The notes under the pieces: generated by a model | Told to the model about the DNA's origin: nothing | Seen by the model: the letters and a program-made list of their open reading frames with translations, nothing else | Database searches by the model: none | NCBI RefSeq assembly: GCF_003144245.1 | Contig: NW_020289979.1 | Location: forward strand, 868,001 to 932,000 | DNA from: Jaminaea rosea | Lineage: Eukaryota > Basidiomycota > Exobasidiomycetes > Microstromatales | Length of the DNA: 64,000 nucleotides | Reading direction: 5' to 3' | Shown here: positions 40,382 through 52,185 of the stretch, piece after piece | Numbering within the stretch: the first letter of the stretch is position 1 | Layout: each line of letters opens with the position of its first letter | Made by a program: the position numbers and the translations under genes

Positions 40382-42369
40382 TCAATCCGCCTTCCTGGTA
40401 CGCTTCGCCCTCTCCTCCTTGGCCTCCTCAGCATCTCCAACGTCCTCCCCTTCCTCGTCGCCTCCTGGCCCTGCCGCGCTCAGCCTCTTGCTACGCCTCT
40501 GCCCCTCCTTCTTGGCGGAGCGACTGCTAGGAATGCCATTCGCCTCTCCTACCTCCTGCATAGCTTCCCATACGCCTTCATCGTCATCACCGTCTTCCTC
40601 CTCCTCGTCCGCTTCCCCTGCCGCGCCACGATTCATCGACTCGTCTTCCTCCTCTTCGTCCTCGTCCACCTCAGGCGCAGTCACGATGGGCACGGCCCCG
40701 TCCCATACGATGGCAGTGACCGCTGCTCCACCTGTGAAGCCCTTGAGCAGGTTCTGGCCACGGGCCGAGGCTGCTGAGGGCGCCTTCTTGCGGTCGCTCT
40801 GCGAGGAAGACGGGAAGGTGTGTAGGCGGAGCAATCGATCCAGGGAACTTGAGACTGCCAGGGGGGTGGAAGAAGACGGTGAAGATGCTAAGCCTTCCGT
40901 CGTCGGAGGGGGAAGAGCGACGACGGATGCGATGGCACCGGTGATGTCTGCGGGAGGAGGAGAGAGAGCATGTCAGAGATCCGCTCATGGAATGTCCACG
41001 CCCCGCGCGCAGCACTCACCCTTCCATTGATACTTGAGCTTTCCGGCTACCACATCGACAGCAGAGAGCTTGCCTTCTCCATCAGCTGCGAGCAACTCTC
41101 CTTCATTACTTCCGGCCGCGGGGTTGACCAGCGCCTTGATGGGCGTAGATTTGGCAATACTGAACTCCTTGACTTGCTTGCGGGAGCCTGAGGAAGGGTC
41201 AAATACGCGAAGCAGTCCATCGCGCGTGCCCACGGCTACCTTGAATTTGAGAATGCTTGATCGTTCTGGTGATTCGGATGAGCTTGCTTGTCCTGGAGAA
41301 GCTGGAGTGTCTTCGCTGTCTGCCAGAACAGCAATCGATGTGATGTTGGGCCGCTGAGGAAGGGAAAGGGCGTCGTTGGGCAGCTGCGAAGGAGAGCGTC
41401 GTCTGGTCAGTTGCCGATCGACTCGTGTAGCATCAGGGTGTCGCCGCCGACTCACATTCTTCGCCCTCCAAACCTCACCCCAGAGCAGCTCCTTCGCCTT
41501 CGCCCTCGCCTCAGCCTGTCTCTTCCTCTTCCTCATCTTCGCATTCTCTCCGCCTGCACCTCCCGTCGCCGCCGCCGGCGTCTGCTCCTCACCATTGGGG
41601 GCCGTATATCCATCGTCCGACGCCTCAGCCTGGGACGGCGGCGTGGAGAATGCAGTCTCAATATTCCAGATGCTGAGCGGGATTTCCTCGCCTCCGTAGA
41701 GGAACGATGTTGGGTTGGAGGCAGGGTGGAAAACGAGGCTTTGCAGCGGCTCGGGAAGGGTCAGGTGGTGCGTTGAGGCGATGCTGAGCGGGCGACGAGG
41801 AGTTGCTGAGGATGATGAGGAAGATGCTGAGGATCCGTTGTCCTGGCTCAGGACCGTCTTGGTGAAGTTGCCTGCTGAAGTGGCAGCGTATATGCAGCTG
41901 GACAAGGGGACAAGATCAGCTGGAGCTGCAAATCGTCAGCACGGCCACGTCGCACTCACTTGGATCCCACAGCAAGTCCAACCCATCTCTGCAGTCCAGC
42001 TTTCATCTTGTCATTCTTGATCGTCACAAGGAGCGTGGCGTGCGAAGTCGACGGGTCATCAGAGGCGGAAGGCGGCAGAACGACATCGATAGTAGCGTTA
42101 CGTCTAGCGATAGCCAGTACGAAGCCGATACCCTCGATGATTCCACTCGCCATCCTCTGTACAGCCGTCTCAGCCGAATGAGACTGCTGCCTGTTGCTGA
42201 GCGGCAGCACCTGAGGCAACTGAGCCTGATAATCGGCAGGCAGAGGAGGACAAGGAGTCGACCAACTCTTCAGCTGGCCCTCTGCGTCTCCCAGAAAGAA
42301 GCGGTATGATGGGGGCAGTTGAGCTACCTGCGCTGTGGCGGGCGGCTCATCTGAGTCCATCGATGTCAT
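40382..42369 (-). CDS. NSA1: 60S ribosome biogenesis WD40 protein Nsa1/WDR74
   Basis: Four exons: 41960-42369, 41456-41897, 41020-41383 and 40382-40947, 593 residues. Joins: VGSN-CIYAATSAG, RAKN-LPNDALSL, WKG-DITGAIAS. The Nsa1/WDR74 hallmark KELLWGEVWRAKNLPNDAL is intact across exons 2 and 3, followed by the WD-type segments FKVAVGTRDGLLRVFDP, IKALVNPAAG and GELLAADGEGKLSAVDV. Nsa1 is a nucleolar factor that joins pre-60S particles and is released by the AAA-ATPase Rix7/NVL. The C-terminus is acidic then basic (KRSKRLSAAGPGGDEE). Ser/Ala-rich loops make it longer than yeast Nsa1 (463). It starts at the Met of MTSMDSDE; the fourth residue is an alternative start. Confidence 0.88.
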
Positions 42370-42624
42370 GCTGGTGGTGATGATGGGGATGAGGAGGGTG
42401 TGATGGCAAGAACAGCTGGAGGTGACCCCACCGGCGTGTCCGTCTCGACTCGAGTCGCTCGGCTGGATCAAATTTCGAGGCGGAACGGCAGGCGGAGAGG
42501 CGGGAAGAAGCGTGAGAGGTTACCCTCGCCCAGAAAGAGGCCCATCACTACAGCTGCGACAGTAGCTTGATCAATCGACTCAACGGGCTGCTAATGCTAT
42601 GCTTTGCTTGTGAGAGCGTCGCCA

Positions 42625-44505
42625 TCATCGCGCTCCTCCACCACCACCGCCGCCCATCATCGACTTCATCATGTTGGCCATCCCGCCCATCCCGCCCATG
42701 GACGACATCAAGCTGCCCAGATCGGGCATCCCGCCTCCTCCACCGCCCATGCCTGGCATTCCTCCCATTCCGCCCATAGCATTCATCATGCTCGGTGGCA
42801 TCTGTCCACTCTGTATCTGCTGCATCAACTTCTCCCTGCCACCAGGCTGCCGCAACTGAGCCTTGATCTCGGGGGGAAGCATGTTCTGCATCTGCATCAC
42901 TTGCTCCCTGCTCATGCCCGGGGGGAGCTGCGGCATACCACCACCACCACCGCCCATACCGCCTGCCCGGCCACCAGCTTGTTGCTGCTGCTTGAATCGT
43001 GCGAGCCCTCCCATTTGCTGGACCATCTTCGAGACCATACGGTATTGCATCAGGAACTTTTCCACCTCCCTCACGCTGGTACCACTGCCACGTGCCACTC
43101 TCCTTGCTCTCGCTGTCATTCTGACTTTAACCTGTTTCTTCTTGCCCTTGGCTTTGGCCGACTCGCCGCCCTCCTCCCCTTTCTTGGCCACCGCCTGAGA
43201 AGTCGAGGCCTTACTGCTGCTTCCCTTCTTCTTGGCATCTTCGCTCTTGCTCTTGGGCTTCTTCTTCCCCCCGACAGGCGTGTAGAAGAGGGACCCGTCC
43301 GAGTCGAGCTCCTCCTTGGTCATCGAATCGCAAATGTACATCATGCGCTTCATCTTGGAGCTGGCAGCTTCGTCGCCCTCGCCGCCTTGGCCGAACATTT
43401 GGCCCATGCCGGGGATCATCCCCGCGAGCTTGGATAGGGGACCCATCCCCATGATGTTGCCCAACTGCTCCTTCCAGTCGCGTACTGTGAACTTGCCTCC
43501 TTCCTCGAGCTTCTTCATCAGCTCCTTTTGACGCTCAGGATTCTGGTTGCGGACTTCCTCCATCTTCTCCATCAAGCCCGTGAGGTCACCTTGGCCGAGT
43601 AGCTTCGAGATGAAGGGCCCAGGACGGAAGACTTCGAGATCGGCGATGTGCTCTCCCAGACCGAGGAAGAGGATGGGCGTCCGAGTCGCCGCAACGGCGG
43701 AAATGGCTCCTCCACCCTTTGCATGTCCGTCCAGCTTGGTGACGAAGATACCTCCGTACCCTGCTGCCTCTTTGAATGCCTTGCTCTGCTCCTCTGCCGC
43801 CTGACCAATCGAGGCATCGAGCACCATGATCGTCTGGTCTGGCTTGACCGCATCCCCAATCTCGACCATCTCCTCGAACAGCTCCGCCTCCTGCCTATGT
43901 CTTCCAGAGGTATCGACGATGATGACTTCGAACTTGTTCTTCTTGAACGAATCGACGCCCTGCTTCGCGATGATGACGGGGTCGGTCTCTGTGTACGAGC
44001 CGTAGAAGGGAATGTTGGCCTTGGAGGCATTCTGCTTGAGCTGGTCAAAGGCTCCTGCTCTGAAGGTGTCGGCGCAGACTAGACCCGTACGGAAACCGCG
44101 CTTGGCGTAGTAGTTGCCCAGCTTTGTCACGGACGTCGTCTTGCCGCTTCCTTGGAGACCGACGAACATGATGACGTTTGGCCTGCTCTTTGTCGGCTTC
44201 CATTGCTCCTCGCCAGGCGTGGGGTCGACGAGCTTGACGAGGTGGTCGTAGACTGCCTTTTGGACGAGCGACTTGCGCTGACCCTCCTGTAGGCTCGCCT
44301 TGCTCTTATCATTGAGCCCTTCCTTGACTTCTGCTCGCACAGAGTTGCGCAGCTCAGAGACGAGGCGGACATTGACGTCGGATTCGAGGAGGGCGGCGCA
44401 CACTGACTTGAGGAGCGCTTCAATGGTAGCATCGTCGACCTGCGGGGCGCGAGAGAGGTCCGCGAATGCGCTGTTGATACGACGGCCCAATGATGTGAGG
44501 ACCAT
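42625..44505 (-). CDS. SRP54: signal recognition particle GTPase SRP54
   Basis: Single exon, 626 residues. N domain from [18 protein letters not shown], with the [12 protein letters not shown] motif. G domain with P-loop [39 protein letters not shown] and [13 protein letters not shown] domain with [10 protein letters not shown], then [21 protein letters not shown], the SRP RNA-binding core, and a Met/Gly-rich tail of unusual length ([19 protein letters not shown]). Compared with typical SRP54 (about 500-540 residues) it carries an extra Lys/Ser/Glu-rich segment of about 55 residues between TKEELDSDG and [13 protein letters not shown]54 binds signal sequences at the ribosome and docks to the SRP receptor. 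The start is the ATG at the first conserved residue. Confidence 0.96.
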   Translation of the reverse strand: MVLTSLGRRINSAFADLSRAPQVDDATIEALLKSVCAALLESDVNVRLVSELRNSVRAEVKEGLNDKSKASLQEGQRKSLVQKAVYDHLVKLVDPTPGEEQWKPTKSRPNVIMFVGLQGSGKTTSVTKLGNYYAKRGFRTGLVCADTFRAGAFDQLKQNASKANIPFYGSYTETDPVIIAKQGVDSFKKNKFEVIIVDTSGRHRQEAELFEEMVEIGDAVKPDQTIMVLDASIGQAAEEQSKAFKEAAGYGGIFVTKLDGHAKGGGAISAVAATRTPILFLGLGEHIADLEVFRPGPFISKLLGQGDLTGLMEKMEEVRNQNPERQKELMKKLEEGGKFTVRDWKEQLGNIMGMGPLSKLAGMIPGMGQMFGQGGEGDEAASSKMKRMMYICDSMTKEELDSDGSLFYTPVGGKKKPKSKSEDAKKKGSSSKASTSQAVAKKGEEGGESAKAKGKKKQVKVRMTARARRVARGSGTSVREVEKFLMQYRMVSKMVQQMGGLARFKQQQQAGGRAGGMGGGGGGMPQLPPGMSREQVMQMQNMLPPEIKAQLRQPGGREKLMQQIQSGQMPPSMMNAMGGMGGMPGMGGGGGGMPDLGSLMSSMGGMGGMANMMKSMMGGGGGGGAR

Positions 44506-45887
44506 GGCTGCGCGGCGGGAATGAGGATGTGCAGCGAGGTCGTGGTGGTAGGTCAGCGAGGACGGCGTCGATGCGGTGGATGGCCAGGCCCGAGGCGGAC
44601 AAGACGCACAGACGGAGCGCGGACCAGCAACGACCACGCGACGAGAAAGCTGCTCGCCGCCACGGTCACCTCATGCTCTCAAGTAGTCAAGGCATCGTCA
44701 TCGAGCGATGACAGGAGGGTGGCTGACCGAGAGAGGAGGCCGAGTGGGCGATTTGAGAGCTGGCTCAATGCCGAGAGAGCTGAGAAGCTCGGGATGACCG
44801 ACGAGCTGCTTGCCGGGACATGCAGCGGTCATGGTTGAGCTTTGCAAGCCTCGGGGGGCTTCACCCATCGGTGCTCCACTGTCAAGTCCCGTCAACGACA
44901 AAAGCATCACTCTGATCCGAGACTCGATCCCTGTGACAGCACGAAGTCTCGCCTGCGCCCGTCGATCTGGTCATAGCAGGTGAGCGATGGGCATGCTCAG
45001 GTGTCACCATGAGCAGCACTGTCCAACGTACGAGGTACTATGTCCATCGCAGCGATGGTAGGCAGAAATTTCAGAGCGTGCTGAACATCGACGCAGTCGG
45101 ACTGCCCTGACGAAGCCCTCTTACCCATTATGACCGCAGTCGAGCATGAGGTGCAGCGCTGGACGCCCATGCAAACCTCGATGGAGAGCTGGAGCATGGT
45201 CAACGCTCTAGAGACACGAGGAAAGCATGATCGATCTAAGTTGCAGATTTGTAGCTGGGATGGTCACCCGTTGATGCCTGAGTAGGCGTCAAACAACAAT
45301 ACTTCCAAATGGTACGCTACTCGTCCCAAGCGTTGAGAATCAATCGCTTCTCACGACATTCTGGTATCAAAGACGGCGAGCGAGCGACCATGCACAATTT
45401 GCTGCTCTCCCTTCCGGCACAGATATTAACTGCATTGAAAGCGGTGCTCCCTACGACGTCATCTGGATCCGATCGAGCACGCCGCCGCCTCTCCATGCTA
45501 CCACCATGCCTACCCTGCCTGCTTGTCAAGGATCGCCTCTCGGGAGCCGCCTTTCTTCCGTTCCGCTGCCAAATCTGCTGCGCGCGCTGGGCCGATTTGG
45601 CTGGGCGGGGCGGGCGGCAAGCAAGCAAGCAGGCAGGCGGGGCGAAGCAGCTTGGCTGGGCTGGTTGAAGGGCCAGGGCAGGCAGGGCGAGCGAATCTGG
45701 CTCTGGGCCGCAGACCCAATGGTCGAGGACGGACGACGGAATCGCCCTCTGCATCTTCCTCCTCACCACCAAACCCTCCCCTCATCCTCAAGGTGATTAA
45801 GCGACGCAGTCCAAACAACAACCTCATCGTCGTCCTCAGCTCACGCTTGAATTTCTGTCCTTCGCTTTTCTTTTCGTTGCAGCAAAA
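44506..45887. promoter_or_regulatory. 1.4-kb divergent intergenic region, SRP54 / RPL26
   Basis: The largest gene-free interval in the window. Reading frames on both strands are short and unlike known proteins, and no tRNA or snRNA promoter pattern was recognised. Near 45615-45645 there is a GCAAGCAAGCAGGCAGGC imperfect repeat. The CT-rich tract before 45888 is typical of ribosomal protein gene 5' UTRs. An unannotated noncoding RNA cannot be excluded. Confidence 0.4.
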
Positions 45888-46874
45888 ATGGTCAGCTCTA
45901 GCCGCCGAGTTGCTCGCAAGGCCCACTTCACGGCCGACTCGTCGCTGCGTAGGAAGATTATGTCTTCCTCGCTGTCGAAGCCTCTTCGTGAGGAGCACGG
46001 CGTGAGTATGAGAGAGTAGAGGCAGAGAGGCGTGGGAGGGACAGAATCATGGAGTAGGAACGGGCAAGTCTGTCGAGGAGGAATTCGATGAGGGCAGAGG
46101 GATCTGGCGGCACACGCAACCTCGGATGAATGGCCAACTCACACCTCCTCATCCCCCCCACCCCCCCGCCTCTCTCTCGCAGATCCGCGCCATGCCCGTC
46201 CACAAAGACGACGAGGTCATCATCGTCCGTGGCTCCAACAAGGGCCGTGAGGGCCGTGTCACCCAGGTGTACCGCAAGAAGTGGGTCATCCACGTCGAGC
46301 GCGTTGTTCGTGAGAAGACCAACGGCACCTCGGTCGCTCTCCCCGTTCACCCTTCCAACGTCATGATCACCAAGATGAAGATGGACAAGGACCGGTGAGT
46401 AGGCTTGCGCGCGTGCGAGACTCGCGAGATGTCGTCGAGGAGGGTGGGAAGAAGGAGGGAACTGGGCAGTGGGACAAGGCAGAGGCAGTTGCGTGTCGTA
46501 TGAGCCTTGAGTGGGCAATGCGATCGAAGGGATCCTTGACGAAGGCCCGGGAACGTCAGCTGGTGCCTGCCAACGATATGTGGTAGGAGGAGGACGGCGA
46601 GGGTCAGATGCGGCGGCAGACACCCACACTAGGGTTGCCGCTTGATATCAAGCGGGTTGGATCAGTGACCGCGGTCTCTGGTCGTGTCATGCGCAGAAGC
46701 GCAGCGGGGACACGAGGTCATTCTCTGGCATCATCTTCACCCAAAAGCTCTCGTCCAGCTTACTGACCGTCTTTCCCCCCTCTCCCCTCTCGCCCTCACA
46801 GCCAGACCATCATCTCGCGCAAGGCTGGTGGCAAGGCTCTTGCTGGCGGCAAGGACGTTGAGATGAAGGCTTAA
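45888..46874 (+). CDS. RPL26: 60S ribosomal protein L26 (uL24)
   Basis: Three exons: 45888-46001, 46183-46394 and 46802-46874, 132 residues. The start is [20 protein letters not shown], with exon joins [16 protein letters not shown] and [14 protein letters not shown]. The KOW motif [20 protein letters not shown] is intact. uL24 sits near the polypeptide exit tunnel and contacts SRP and other exit-site factors; SRP54 is the divergent neighbour. Introns of 181 and 407 nt are long for this region, a common trait of ribosomal protein genes. The second contains an 18-bp perfect palindrome at 46638-46655. Confidence 0.97.
46395..46801 (+). other. long second intron of RPL26
   Basis: 407 nt, against about 50-110 nt for most introns here. 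It holds a perfect palindrome CCGCTTGATATCAAGCGG (46638-46655) and ends with a polypyrimidine tract and CTGAC branch. No box C/D pair (RTGATGA plus CTGA) was found. An H/ACA RNA or a regulatory structure is possible but unproven. Confidence 0.55.
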
Positions 46875-47609
46875 GCGGCGGCAATAGACTTGGAGTAGCA
46901 GTTGCCCTCTCTCCCTCTACCGTCCGTCTGTTTGTCTCGTCATCATACTGGGGTCCCTCGCCGTACTACAGCATCAGCGATCAGTCCCTTGACGTTTCCC
47001 CGTTTGTCGGGGACGTGCCCTTGTACCATTTTTGACCTGCCGACCAATGGCATACCGTCTCACAGATGCAGCAGCGAGAGTCGTGTGGGTCATGAGCGAG
47101 TCCTGCGGTGATGACGATTGTGGTGCGGCGTGGTGGGAGTAGCACACTCGAGCAGCCCCTTTCCTGGCGTCGTGATCGCCGTTGCCTAGTTGATGGTCCT
47201 GGCTCGCAGCATGGCACATCGAGCTCGAGCTCCCTTCGTGCGTAGAGGCTCGCAGCGCTCAATCTTCTCGTCCGTAAAAAGTCTCTCTGCCCGCCCTCCC
47301 TCCCACGTGTCCCGTCTGGCCCGCATCCGCCGGCCTCTTGTCGGATGTGAGATTTCAGCTCATTTGAGCTCGCGAGCACGCCAAGGCCGTCGCCATCTCG
47401 CCATCGCTGCCACTTGTACCATTGAACCCTAAGTTCGGACCAGCCACGACGCCACTCGACGCCACGACAGGCACACCTCGATGCTCGCCAAGTCGTCACG
47501 ACGATAACGCCATACCCCGCATCAGAGAACGTTGTGCCAAACTCAGCCCCCCACTGCGCAGCACAAGGTTGCTGCCATCGACGGCTGAGGAGTCCAACAA
47601 GCAGCAGCG
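46875..47609. promoter_or_regulatory. intergenic, RPL26 3' flank and MET30 promoter
   Basis: 735 bp. A short hairpin CCCCG-TTTGT-CGGGG near 46999-47013 lies downstream of RPL26. No gene recognised. Confidence 0.4.
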
Positions 47610-50600
47610 ATGTCGTCATCCCCATCACGGGGCATCGACTTCAACATGGAGCAACGTGGAACGCCTCCACAGGCATCCTCCTCCTCCTCCTCCTCCTCCT
47701 CATCGTCCGATCCCATGCTCGCTCTTGCGACGCTTCCCTTCACATCAGTCGAAGAGTCGCCATCCCCCGCGACGACAGAAGCTCCACTTCCAATTGCACA
47801 GAACTACTACCAACCCCACCCTTGGCAACTCGCTGGTGTCGTGTCCTCCGACTCGTTGCCACTATCCACACCGCCAATCCAGCAGCAGGAGTCAATCTTG
47901 ACCTCCCTGTCACAGTCGCTGGCAGTTGCTGCTCCCTCGGACGATGAGGAAGAGGGTGGTAGCCAAGCACAACCGGCGAAGCGAACGGCATCCTCGAAAC
48001 CTACGCAAGACAAGGGGAATGGATGGGCAATGTTGACGCAGCCACGCTCGTCAGTCGTTGCCCCACCCAGAAGATCATCGACCGCAGCAGCAGCAGCAGC
48101 AGCACCATCAAGCGCTCGTGCCTCGACCTCTGCTCAGCCGTACGAAGTCGCCACAACTTCAACGCCAGTCGAAGACGATATTTCCTCACGCAGACCAGTC
48201 GCATCCATCAACAAGCTCGGCGACGAAGACAGCATGCTCGCAGTCAGCTCAGCGACTGCGCTGCCGCCATCCAGCTACTCATCATCACCTCGACCTCCAC
48301 CCGCTGCGCCCACTGGCTGCGACAGCCCGAGCAAGTCGGCGCTCCGCAGCGGCAGAGATTCTGCTCTGCAACAACAGGGAGGCTCAATGGAGCTGCCAGC
48401 TGAGGGATCTGGGCTGAGAGGCAAAGACGAGGTGGGACTGGATGTGGATGGGGATATGCACGAGGCAGATAACATGGAAGATCAGGACGACGGTGATGTT
48501 GCGACACCTTTGCCATCGTCCTTCAATCCTCTCCAGCCACCACCAGCTCGCAAGCTCTGTATCCGACATCAGCGCATGGCAGACGAAGGGACTGTAGGCA
48601 AGCTACAACGTGTGAGTACCCCCCAGTGCCCGGGCTTCGCTGTGTCCCTCCCCCGTCCTCTCCCGCAGCAGCCTCTCGCTGGCCTTCGACGCTTCCTACA
48701 CGTCGACGTGCCAGCGAGAGCGCTAGAATGGCAACGGAGACTTGTCTCCTTTGCCGCTTCGAAGCGACATCGCTGCTGCAATATTGACCCCGTCCAGTTT
48801 GAGGCCTTGATGATTTCTCACCTGAGTCATTGCCATAGAAGAGTCGGAACATGGGGACGCGCGAGACCACCCCTATATGAGAATGAATGCTGACCATATC
48901 CTGCTCCCTTCGCTACGCCTCTCGGTAGTCCATCGAGTCCCTCCCACTTGCGGACCAAACAGCAGTCAACTCGGTGTGGTCCATCTTTTCTTCCTCCTCG
49001 CACGCCCGCCGCGCCCTCATCCTCCAAGGCATCCTGAGCATGTGCTGTTTCTCGCAACTTTCCCTGCTCTCCTCCGAGCTGGCTCTCGCCATCCGCATCG
49101 ATCCCTTCTGCCTCTTCCCCCGAGAGGTGTCCCTCAAGGTGCTAGGACACCTGGACGCCATGTCCCTAGGTCGGGCGGCGCAGGTGTCGAGGGCGTGGAA
49201 GGAGCTGGCGGACGATGATCTGCTTTGGCGCAACATGTGCGAGCAGCATATTGAGAGGAAGTGTGAGAAGTGTGGGTGGGGCTTGCCGCTGTTGAGCGAG
49301 AAGAAGAGAAGGGTGAAGGGAGCTACGCCGGCCGCGGGAACACCGGAGAGTAGGTCCTTGACGGCGCCGCTGGCTGCCAACCTCGACGCAGCCAGCGAGG
49401 CGTTGAGCAGTCAGACCGGCGGTGGAAGCGGGGCCAATGCTGGCGCAGGTAACCCGGGCTCTGGCAATCTCAAGCGTAGCATCACCGCAGCAGCCAATGC
49501 AGCCGCCCTCGAGCGGCACTCGAAGACGGCGCAGAACTCTCGCGCTTCCAGCCCGACAGCATCCGGCGAAGACAGCGGTCGCCCTTCCAAGCGTCCACGC
49601 AGTGCCGACGTCAAGCCGTCGGCTTTGCACCGCTCTACCAGCCAAGTCCACGACTCCAACAACGTCGGGCCCGTCACCCGCCCCTGGAAGTCAGTCTACT
49701 GCGAGCGCCTAGCCATTGAGCGCAACTGGCGTCGCGGCCGCTACTCGATCCGCACCCTCAAGGGCCACACCGATGGGATCATGTGCTTGCAGTTCAACGA
49801 GTCCCTCTCGCACCCTCCCTTCCCCGTCGTCATCACGGGTTCGTACGACCGCACAGCCCGGATATGGAACATGGACACGGGCGAAGAGCTGCGCGTGCTC
49901 AAGGGGCACACGCGTGGCGTGCGTTGCCTGCAATTTGACGAGGCCAAGCTCATCACGGGCAGCATGGACCGTACCCTCAAGATCTGGAACTGGCGCACGG
50001 GCGCCCTCGTCCGTACGCTGGAGGGACACACAGAGGGGATCGTCTGTCTCAACTTCAACGACCACCTGCTAGCGAGCGGGTCGGCCGACTCGAACATCAA
50101 GATCTGGAACTTCAAGACCGGACAGTGCTTCACGCTCAAGGGACACACCGACTGGGTCAACTCGGTCTGGCTGTGGAGCGGGCCGCAACCTAAGCATCGC
50201 TCGGCGGACTCGGATGGGGCGGAGAATACCTTTTTGTTCTCGGCGTCGGATGACGGGACTATCAGGCTGTGGGATCTGGCGAAGAGGGAATGCCTGATGG
50301 TTTATACGGGGCATGTTGGGCAGACACAGGGGTTGAGCCTCGTGCAGATGCCCGAGGAGGTGGTGGAGACATTGGCCAATGGGGGAAATGTGGGGGGTTC
50401 TGCGGCGCCGGAGCAGGCGAGACAGCATCAGCAGCAGGAGGGCCTAGAGCAACGGGATGGTGGTAGTGGCGGCGGAGCGGCATCACCCTCGTACTTTACG
50501 CCCAACAGCGATGCCCCTGCAGCCTGTGGGTACAACCCACCCGCAGTCCCTGGCGGCCGCTCCGCCAATACGGGCACGGCTCCCAGCATTCCCGAGCACT

Positions 50601-51271
50601 TCTATGCGGCCCCCGCCTCAGGGCAACACCGTACCGCTCTGCGTCAGCAGCAGCAGCACCACTCCATTCGACCAATCGAGCCTCGCCTTCTGAAACTGCA
50701 GCAGCGCTTGGCTGCGGCTGGTCTCGTGAACCCGCTGCCCATCGATGCGGAGATGGGCGATCTGGAGTGGGGAGCAGCAAGGAGAGCGTCTCAGCGCAGT
50801 CATCACGGCGGCGGTGGGGCAGGAGAGACTGGCAAGCCGACGACCACGATGACGACGTCCACCAGCTCTTCCTCGACATCACCACCTCACCGCCCTTCCT
50901 CCTCCTCCTCCAGCACCTCCCCGCCACCGGCATCCGCCTCCCACCACCCGGCATCCGAGCGTCTGCGCCCCATCCTCTTCTCCTGCTCATTGGACAACAC
51001 CATCAAGATCTGGGATGTGCGTACGGGTTCGTGTATCCGTACCTTGTTCGGTCACATGGCAGGCCTATGGGCTCTCAGTACGGACAGGTTGAGGCTGGCT
51101 ACGGCCTCGCATGACTCGACGTTGAAGATCTGGGAGCTGGCCACGGGGAAGCACCTCTTCTCCATCTGTGAGCATAGGGGGCCTGTCACTAGCGTACAGC
51201 TGGCAGACTCGTTCTTGGCATCGGGGAGCGATGATGGGCAGGTGAATATCTATTCATTCGCGGCGCAGTAA
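47610..51271 (+). CDS. MET30: F-box/WD40 ubiquitin-ligase adaptor Met30 (SconB)
   Basis: Two exons, 47610-48611 and 48929-51271, 1114 residues; the intron is unusually long (317 nt, GTGAGT..GGTAG). The join KLQR-SIESLPLADQ restores the conserved block before WSIFSSSSHARRALILQGI. The F-box is near residues 390-430 (FPREVSLKVLGHLDAMSLG, then DDDLLWRNMCEQHIERKC and KCGWGLPLL, the Met30 signature). Seven WD repeats follow from about residue 610 (SYDRTARIWN, SMDRTLKIWN, SADSNIKIWN, SDDGTIRLWD, CSLDNTIKIWD, SHDSTLKIWE, SDDGQVNIYS). Blade 5 is split by about 200 low-complexity residues (50350-50960). SCF-Met30 ubiquitinates the Met4-type activator to repress sulfur assimilation and controls cell-cycle entry. 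The N-terminal 300 residues are Ser/Ala/Pro-rich. Confidence 0.93.
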
Positions 51272-51850
51272 GGCGCAGGCGCGGCGAAGAGGCGGTGCGT
51301 GGTTCGAGGAGCGGTTGGACGCGCGCATGTGTGTGTATGTAGCATTGTATTCCTCGACCGAATTGCTTCGACTCGACTCAATCCGAAACTGATACCATGA
51401 TCGAGAGACATGAGCAAGACGGTGCGATAAAAGTGCCCGGAGCGTGAGGTCTCGTCGACGCTCGTCGCTCAAGGACGGTGGCGACGCGCGGAATCGCGGA
51501 TCGCTGGGCAGGGAGAGGCGGAACGCCAAAGGCCGGCCGGCGAGCGGGGAAAGAGAGTGCGAGTGCGAGCGCGAGTGCGACTGACCTGAGCCAATTTGTG
51601 TGAGACGCCCTTGAGGGCGACGAAACGGCCTCGCTCATGCAGCGACCTTGTCCCTCCCCTCCTCACCGATCGAATCAGAGGGCCGCCTCATGCCATCCAT
51701 CCAGGCCGGAAACGTCTTGGTTTTCTCGTGACTCGTAACGATTTCTTCCACATCTCTCTCATCTCATTCTCCCTCCTCCTCATCCACTCGAGCGCTTCAT
51801 ACCCAAGGCCCAATACCCCCCTAGCGCGTGAAGCGCATCCATAGCCCATC

Positions 51851-52000
51851 ATGAGCAGTAGCACGCCACCTTCATCGTCTTCTTCGGGGATGATGCCATC
51901 AGGCATGCCTCCGCCACCAGGGAACGGTACAATGGGCGGTGGACAACCACCACCGTCCCAGGCTCCACCTTCGGCCGGATCTACGCCACTCAGTGTATTC
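51851..52000 (+). other. exon-like Pro/Gly/Ser-rich frame with a 5' splice site
   Basis: An ATG in good context (ATCATGAG) opens 50 codons (MSSSTPPSSSSSGMMPSG.., ending STPLSVF) directly followed by GTGAGTACG, a consensus donor. One possible acceptor (CTTTCGCAG, 52332) would give TFVIGQ and a stop (56 residues total). Another (GCATCAG, 52464) would join the downstream membrane-protein frame in phase after its fifth-sixth residue. Neither is compelling. It may be a real small gene, an alternative first exon, or chance. Confidence 0.3.
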
Positions 52001-52114
52001 GTGAGTACGACGACGATGCGCTGCTGCCACTCTCCACGATGGCCTCCCATCTCCTTCCCCCTCCTCCTCCCCTCCTCCCCGTCTTCTCTTCTCCGAGCTT
52101 GGTCGCGCATTCTC

Positions 52115-52185
52115 GGAGGAAGAGGAGACGAGGTGAGGTGAGGAGAGGTGAGGAGAGGTGAGGCGAGGCGAGGCTGGGCAAGGCT
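52115..52185. repeat. GAGGTGAG-type minisatellite
   Basis: Imperfect tandem copies of GAGGTGAG / GAGAGGTGAG followed by GCGAGGCGAG, about 70 bp, in the 5' flank of the 52436 gene. Purine-rich on the plus strand. Confidence 0.7.

Noticed and set aside
51378-51638. Minus-strand frame with a hydrophobic ALALALAL stretch
   Set aside because: The hydrophobic run is a translation of a GAGTGC/GAGCGC hexamer repeat, not a plausible signal peptide gene.
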